Origin: CAYMKE01 sp964345135
Lineage (GTDB): Bacteria; Bacteroidota; Bacteroidia; Bacteroidales; JBBRXJ01
DNA length: 10,867 nucleotides
Reading direction: 5' to 3'
Assembly: GCA_964345135.1 (NCBI GenBank)
Contig: CAYFQI010000079.1
Span: 1-10,867, forward strand
Part shown: positions 7,730 to 10,867 of the stretch, one piece after another
How the letters are laid out: every line of letters starts with the position of its first letter
Position numbering within the stretch: the first letter of the stretch is position 1
Program-made: the position numbers and the translations under genes
Notes under the pieces: generated by a model
What the model saw: only the letters and a program-made list of their open reading frames with translations
Told to the model about the DNA's origin: nothing
The model's database searches: none

Positions 7730-7757
7730 CATCTTTGAACATGTATAATTGCTGTAT

Positions 7758-8636
7758 ATGCAACATTCTTTTGATTTACACTGTCATACAAATGCTTCAG
7801 ACGGAACAATGGGGCCATCTGAAATAATTGACCTTGCAATAAAGCGGGGAATAGAATTACTTGCTATTACAGATCATGACACAGTTAAAGGCATACCAGA
7901 AGCCCTTAAATACTCAATTAAAAAAAACATAAATATGATTCCCGGTGTAGAAATAAGCGCTGCATTCACCCCGGGAACAATGCATATATGTGGTTATTTT
8001 ATTGACATTGAAAACGAAGACCTTAATAAAGGATTAGCATTTATTCAAAACTCCAGAAAAAACAGAAATCCAAAAATCATAGAAAAACTAAACCAGACAG
8101 GCATATCTATTTCCATGGAAGAAGTCCGGGAAGAAGCCGGAAATGATCAAATCGGAAGACCACATTTTGCCAGGGCATTAATAAAAAAAGGATATGCAAA
8201 CGATTTCGAAGAAGCTTTTAATAAATATTTAGGGAAAGGTGCTTCGGCTTACGTGAACCGTCCGCACCTGACTTTTGAAGAAAGCATTGAATTGATACAT
8301 GGAGCTGGAGGAATTGCTGTCATTGCTCATCCTTCTTTACTTAATTATCAATCTAATGAAGAATACAAACAGCATCTAAAAACATTTAAAAACAAAGGAT
8401 TAGATGGCATAGAAGCATTTTCAGGCCACCATTCAACAGAAGAATGTGAACTGTTTTACCAAATCGGGAACGATTTGGATATGATCATTACAGGAGGTAG
8501 TGATTTTCATGGAGAAAACAATCCGGGAGTAAACCTGGGTTCTTTTTATCTCCCGAAAGAAATAACAAAAAATATCCCGGAAACATTTATGGAATATTAT
8601 CATCAAACAGTTTTAAATACTAATTATAAATCATAA
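7758..8636 (+). CDS. PHP-domain phosphatase, YciV/TrpH family (probable 3',5'-nucleoside bisphosphate phosphatase)
   Basis: Read from the ATG at 7758 the product has 292 residues. An in-frame TTG at 7749 could add three, but ATG gives the normal start MQHSFDLHCHT. PHP metal ligands are all visible: DLHCH (D6, H8, H10), D15, TDHD at 38-41, PGVEIS (E65), H76, AHP (H191) and GSDFH at 247-251. The IGRPHFARAL segment at 132-141 is characteristic of the YciV/TrpH subfamily. Characterised members hydrolyse 3',5'-bisphosphates such as pAp to AMP (Chromobacterium CV1693), and E. coli YciV is also a 5'-3' exonuclease on short RNA (RNase AM). Only 13 bases separate it from the ATP sulfurylase/APS kinase gene, so they form an operon. 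Since PAPS use yields pAp, I infer a pAp-recycling role in place of CysQ; an RNA-processing role remains possible. Confidence 0.88.
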   Translation: MQHSFDLHCHTNASDGTMGPSEIIDLAIKRGIELLAITDHDTVKGIPEALKYSIKKNINMIPGVEISAAFTPGTMHICGYFIDIENEDLNKGLAFIQNSRKNRNPKIIEKLNQTGISISMEEVREEAGNDQIGRPHFARALIKKGYANDFEEAFNKYLGKGASAYVNRPHLTFEESIELIHGAGGIAVIAHPSLLNYQSNEEYKQHLKTFKNKGLDGIEAFSGHHSTEECELFYQIGNDLDMIITGGSDFHGENNPGVNLGSFYLPKEITKNIPETFMEYYHQTVLNTNYKS

Positions 8637-8649
8637 AATTCAGTACATA

Positions 8650-10539
8650 ATGAAACAAATAATTTTACCTCCTCACGGGGGATGTGGATTAGTAAACAGG
8701 ATCATCCCCGAGATGGAAAGAGGCCACATCGTTGAAGAAGCCAAAAACAGAAATGTTTATAAAATCAGCAACTCCGATCTTTCAGTGTTTTACAGGATTG
8801 CAGACGGAGCACTTTCTCCCCTTGAAGGCCCCATGAATAGTAATGAATTTAATCAAGTACTCGATAAAGAAATAATAGAACGAAACGGTAAAAAATATGC
8901 ATGGACCATTCCTCTTGCCTTCCCGATTGAAAAGGCCAATGCAGATAAATTAAAAACAGGGGAAACCGTTACCATTGAAAATGAAAAAGGAGAAATTGTC
9001 GGAACATTAGAAATTACTGATATTTACCCGTTTGATAAAAAACGATATAACAAATCTGTTTATGGTACTGATCGCAACGACCATCCAGGAGCCAGGATTT
9101 TTAATGACGACCTGCGAAACTATTTACTGGGAGGCAAGATATGGGCATTTCCACAACCCAAAGACCCGTCGTTTGGGCAATACATGCTTAACCCTACAGA
9201 AACAAGAAGCCTGTTCCAGGAAAGAGGATGGGAGAAAATTGTTGGATTCCAGACACGAAATGCATTGCACCGTGCACATGAATATGCCATGGTTTATGCA
9301 GCCGAAGAACTTACCAGGCAAGGGTACTATACCGGAACCATACTCAATCCGTTGGTTGGAACTACCAAATCCGATGACCTTCCGGCAGATGTCAGGATGA
9401 AAACATATGAAGCACTCATCGAAAATAAAATGATCGGCCATGGCGACAAAGATGAGGAACTGTGGAAATCCAAAGGATATGAACTGGATGATGAATTATT
9501 ATTAATCGGCCTGGACATGAAAATGTTTTATGCTGGCCCAAAAGAAGCTGTAATGCACGCCATCTATCGTCAGAATTACGGGTTTACAAACATCGTCATC
9601 GGCAGGAAACATGCCGATGCCCCGTTTGATGACGGCGAGGCCATCTGGGGTGACTTTGACGCACACGAGATATTTGATAAACTCAATGGCGAGCTGCAAA
9701 TAGAACCTGTAAAAGTTGGGTTTGCTGCTTTCTTTAAAGAGATCAACCGGGTTGGCCTCATCAGTGAATTCAAACCTAAAGGATATGAAACTGTTTTCAT
9801 CTCCGGAAAAGAAGTACGAAAAAAATTAAGCAGCTACGAAGATGTAGACGAACGTATATTGCGAAAATGCGTGGGCGATATATTGAAAGATTTTTATGCT
9901 TTACAACAAAAGCCGGGTGACGAAAAAACCATTGAACAAAAAAGTTCAAACGTAGTATGGCATGACACGCAAATAAAAAAAGAAGAACGTGCAAAATTGA
10001 ACGGCCACGAAGGAGTGGTATTATGGATGACCGGACTGTCTGGTTGTGGTAAATCAACCATAGCCACCCAATTGCAGGCCAAATTATTTGAAATGAAAAA
10101 ACAGGTATATATCCTTGATGGCGACAATATCCGTCACGGGTTGAACGGCGACCTGGGTTTTTCTCCTGAAGACAGGGAAGAAAACATAAGAAGAATTGGT
10201 GAAGTAGCACATCTGTTTGCAGATGCCGGATTTATTGCCATCACTTCATTCATATCTCCATACGAAAAAGACAGGGAAAAAGCCCGAAAACTCACACCCG
10301 AAGGCGACTTCATAGAAGTATATGTAAAAGCGCCATTAGAAGTATGTGAAGAACGCGACCCCAAAGGCCTTTATGAAAAAGCCAGGAAAGGTATTATCCC
10401 TGAATTCACAGGCATCTCTGCCCCGTATGAAGAACCAAAAAAGCCCGAGATATTAATTGAAACAGACAAGCTGAACGTGTTAGAGTCTGTTAAAAAAATC
10501 ATCAGGTATTTAAAAGATAAAAAGATTCTTAATCTTTAA
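8650..10539 (+). CDS. Bifunctional ATP sulfurylase / APS kinase (Sat-CysC fusion)
   Basis: A 629-residue fusion converting sulfate plus ATP to APS, then phosphorylating APS to PAPS. Residues 1-165 are the N-terminal PUA-like domain of Sat-type sulfurylases (LPPHGGCGLVNR near the start). The catalytic domain (about 166-395) shows QTRNALHRAHE at 201-211 (usual form QxRNPxHxxHE; Pro is Ala here), GLDMKMFYAGPKEA at 287-300, GRKHADAP at 318-325 and ISGKEVRKKL at 384-393. After a linker (about 415-450) comes a full APS kinase: P-loop GLSGCGKST at 462-470, DGDNIRHGLN at 490-499, ISPYEKDREKAR at 535-546 and FTGISAPYEEP at 586-596. Both halves look active. Many Bacteroidetes use the heterodimeric CysDN sulfurylase instead. 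The operon ends at a strong terminator 34 bases after the stop. Confidence 0.95.
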   Translation: MKQIILPPHGGCGLVNRIIPEMERGHIVEEAKNRNVYKISNSDLSVFYRIADGALSPLEGPMNSNEFNQVLDKEIIERNGKKYAWTIPLAFPIEKANADKLKTGETVTIENEKGEIVGTLEITDIYPFDKKRYNKSVYGTDRNDHPGARIFNDDLRNYLLGGKIWAFPQPKDPSFGQYMLNPTETRSLFQERGWEKIVGFQTRNALHRAHEYAMVYAAEELTRQGYYTGTILNPLVGTTKSDDLPADVRMKTYEALIENKMIGHGDKDEELWKSKGYELDDELLLIGLDMKMFYAGPKEAVMHAIYRQNYGFTNIVIGRKHADAPFDDGEAIWGDFDAHEIFDKLNGELQIEPVKVGFAAFFKEINRVGLISEFKPKGYETVFISGKEVRKKLSSYEDVDERILRKCVGDILKDFYALQQKPGDEKTIEQKSSNVVWHDTQIKKEERAKLNGHEGVVLWMTGLSGCGKSTIATQLQAKLFEMKKQVYILDGDNIRHGLNGDLGFSPEDREENIRRIGEVAHLFADAGFIAITSFISPYEKDREKARKLTPEGDFIEVYVKAPLEVCEERDPKGLYEKARKGIIPEFTGISAPYEEPKKPEILIETDKLNVLESVKKIIRYLKDKKILNL

Positions 10540-10573
10540 TTAAGATTTTTTATATAAAACATCATCCTAAAAA

Positions 10574-10606
10574 GGGTGTCCTAATATTTTTGGACACCCT
10601 TTTTTT
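10574..10606 (+). terminator. Intrinsic terminator of the sulfate-activation operon
   Basis: GGGTGTCC (10574-10581), a 10-base AT loop, GGACACCC (10592-10599), then seven T. A run of five A ahead of the stem would also allow some termination of transcripts coming from the right. Confidence 0.93.
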
Positions 10607-10630
10607 GTCTTTTCAAATATCTTCTTCCTT

Positions 10631-10690
10631 TTAAAACGGGAAATCCTCTTCTGTTGTTTCAGTCTTCATTTTTTCGCTTGTTATGTAATA
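10631..10690 (-). pseudogene. Orphan C-terminal tip resembling single-stranded DNA-binding protein
   Basis: On the reverse strand a frame runs from 10690 to a TAA at 10631-10633 and ends MKTETTEEDFPF. An acidic stretch closed by Pro-Phe is the hallmark of the SSB C-terminal tip (DDDIPF in E. coli) that binds partner proteins. Nothing resembling the SSB OB-fold precedes it: the frame is closed by TAA at 10691-10693. A neighbouring frame (37 codons, 10662-10772, no start codon, stop at 10659-10661) looks protein-like, with LLSYDYASLNLALGKEQGLI. It overlaps the tip at a run of six A around 10669-10674, where a single-base slip would join the two frames. This may be a decayed gene end, or chance. 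I do not recognise the upstream 37 residues. Confidence 0.35.
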
Positions 10691-10770
10691 TTAATCCTTG
10701 CTCCTTCCCCAACGCAAGATTAAGCGAAGCATAATCATATGATAAAAGAACATCCCTTTTGCATGTTTCC

Positions 10771-10822
10771 GTTTACAAACGTTTATAAACGTTTGTAAGC
10801 ATTTATAAACGGTTACAAACGG
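10771..10822. repeat. Five exactly adjacent 10-bp palindrome-like repeats (consensus GTTTAYAAAC)
   Basis: Units at 10771, 10781, 10791, 10801 and 10811 read GTTTACAAAC, GTTTATAAAC, GTTTGTAAGC, ATTTATAAAC and GGTTACAAAC, with no gap between them. Unit 2 is a perfect palindrome. Units 1-3 together form a 30-bp palindrome with a single mismatched pair. A 10-bp period puts each site on the same face of the helix. The array ends about 8 bases before the -33 element of the rightward promoter, the position expected for a cooperative activator or repressor. It could also be an iteron-like array of a mobile element lying to the right. Confidence 0.85.
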
Positions 10823-10829
10823 ATATTTT

Positions 10830-10860
10830 TTTGGTTATCTGTCTGTTTATGTTATTTTTG
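10830..10860 (+). promoter_or_regulatory. Rightward Bacteroidetes-type promoter at the window edge
   Basis: TTTG at 10830-10833 and TATTTTTG at 10853-10860, 19 bases apart, match the -33 and -7 elements. Transcription would start near 10867, so the gene it drives lies outside the window. This is the best-formed promoter in the window. Confidence 0.65.
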
Positions 10861-10867
10861 TACAAAA

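Larger units (their letters stand above)
7350..7757. other. Divergent intergenic region between cysH and the sulfate-activation operon
   Basis: These 408 bases have no credible coding frame. The flanks are very AT-rich and carry one promoter pointing each way (reverse at 7392-7399, forward at 7722-7729). The centre, about 7500-7660, is less AT-rich and contains an 84-bp element bounded by a 10-bp inverted repeat. That centre lies upstream of both promoters. It is therefore more likely a binding region or inserted element than part of either mRNA leader. I see no known riboswitch motif; in particular no SAM-riboswitch core was recognisable. Confidence 0.6.

Noticed and set aside
9124..9441. 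Reverse-strand open frames across the ATP sulfurylase/APS kinase gene
   Set aside because: Several overlapping frames occur opposite the conserved sulfurylase and kinase domains; none shows motifs or a promoter.
10771..10822. CRISPR array
   Set aside because: Units are 10 bp, directly adjacent, with no spacers and no cas genes nearby; it is a phased short palindromic array.

Overview
The window reads as a stretch of chromosome from a member of the Bacteroidetes (Bacteroidota). It is AT-rich. Several genes are preceded by the Bacteroidetes-type -7 element TAnnTTTG, usually without a Shine-Dalgarno sequence. WbqC-family proteins, an N-terminally membrane-anchored metallophosphoesterase and a small barrel-like protein ending in Phe fit the same phylum. 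I cannot name a genus.

Layout. Positions 1-192 hold short tandem repeats and a decayed reverse-strand reading frame. Next come a WbqC-family gene (317-958, +), converging on a small secreted, probably outer-membrane protein (967-1488, -), and the ribosome-rescue hydrolase ArfB (1599-2018, -). Divergent from arfB run a membrane-anchored metallophosphoesterase (2110-3381), a CPA2-type cation/proton antiporter (3494-4765) and a PolX DNA polymerase with PHP nuclease domain (4854-6581), all on +. A bidirectional hairpin terminator separates polX from a convergent Fe-S-type APS reductase (6630-7349, -). Across a 408-bp divergent intergenic region lies a two-gene operon: a PHP phosphatase of the YciV/TrpH family (7758-8636) and a fused ATP sulfurylase/APS kinase (8650-10539), closed by a strong terminator. 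The last 260 bases have no intact gene. They hold an orphan SSB-like C-terminal tip on the reverse strand, five exactly adjacent 10-bp palindrome-like repeats, and a promoter pointing out of the window.

The coherent theme is sulfate activation and reduction. The fused enzyme makes APS and then PAPS. The reductase consumes APS (or PAPS) to give sulfite. The PHP phosphatase family includes enzymes that hydrolyse 3',5'-bisphosphates such as pAp, the by-product of PAPS use, so it could play the role usually assigned to CysQ. The other genes are housekeeping or repair functions with no evident link to this theme. The least explained parts are the right-edge repeat/promoter array, the 84-bp inverted-repeat element between cysH and the sulfate-activation operon, and the gene remnants at both ends.
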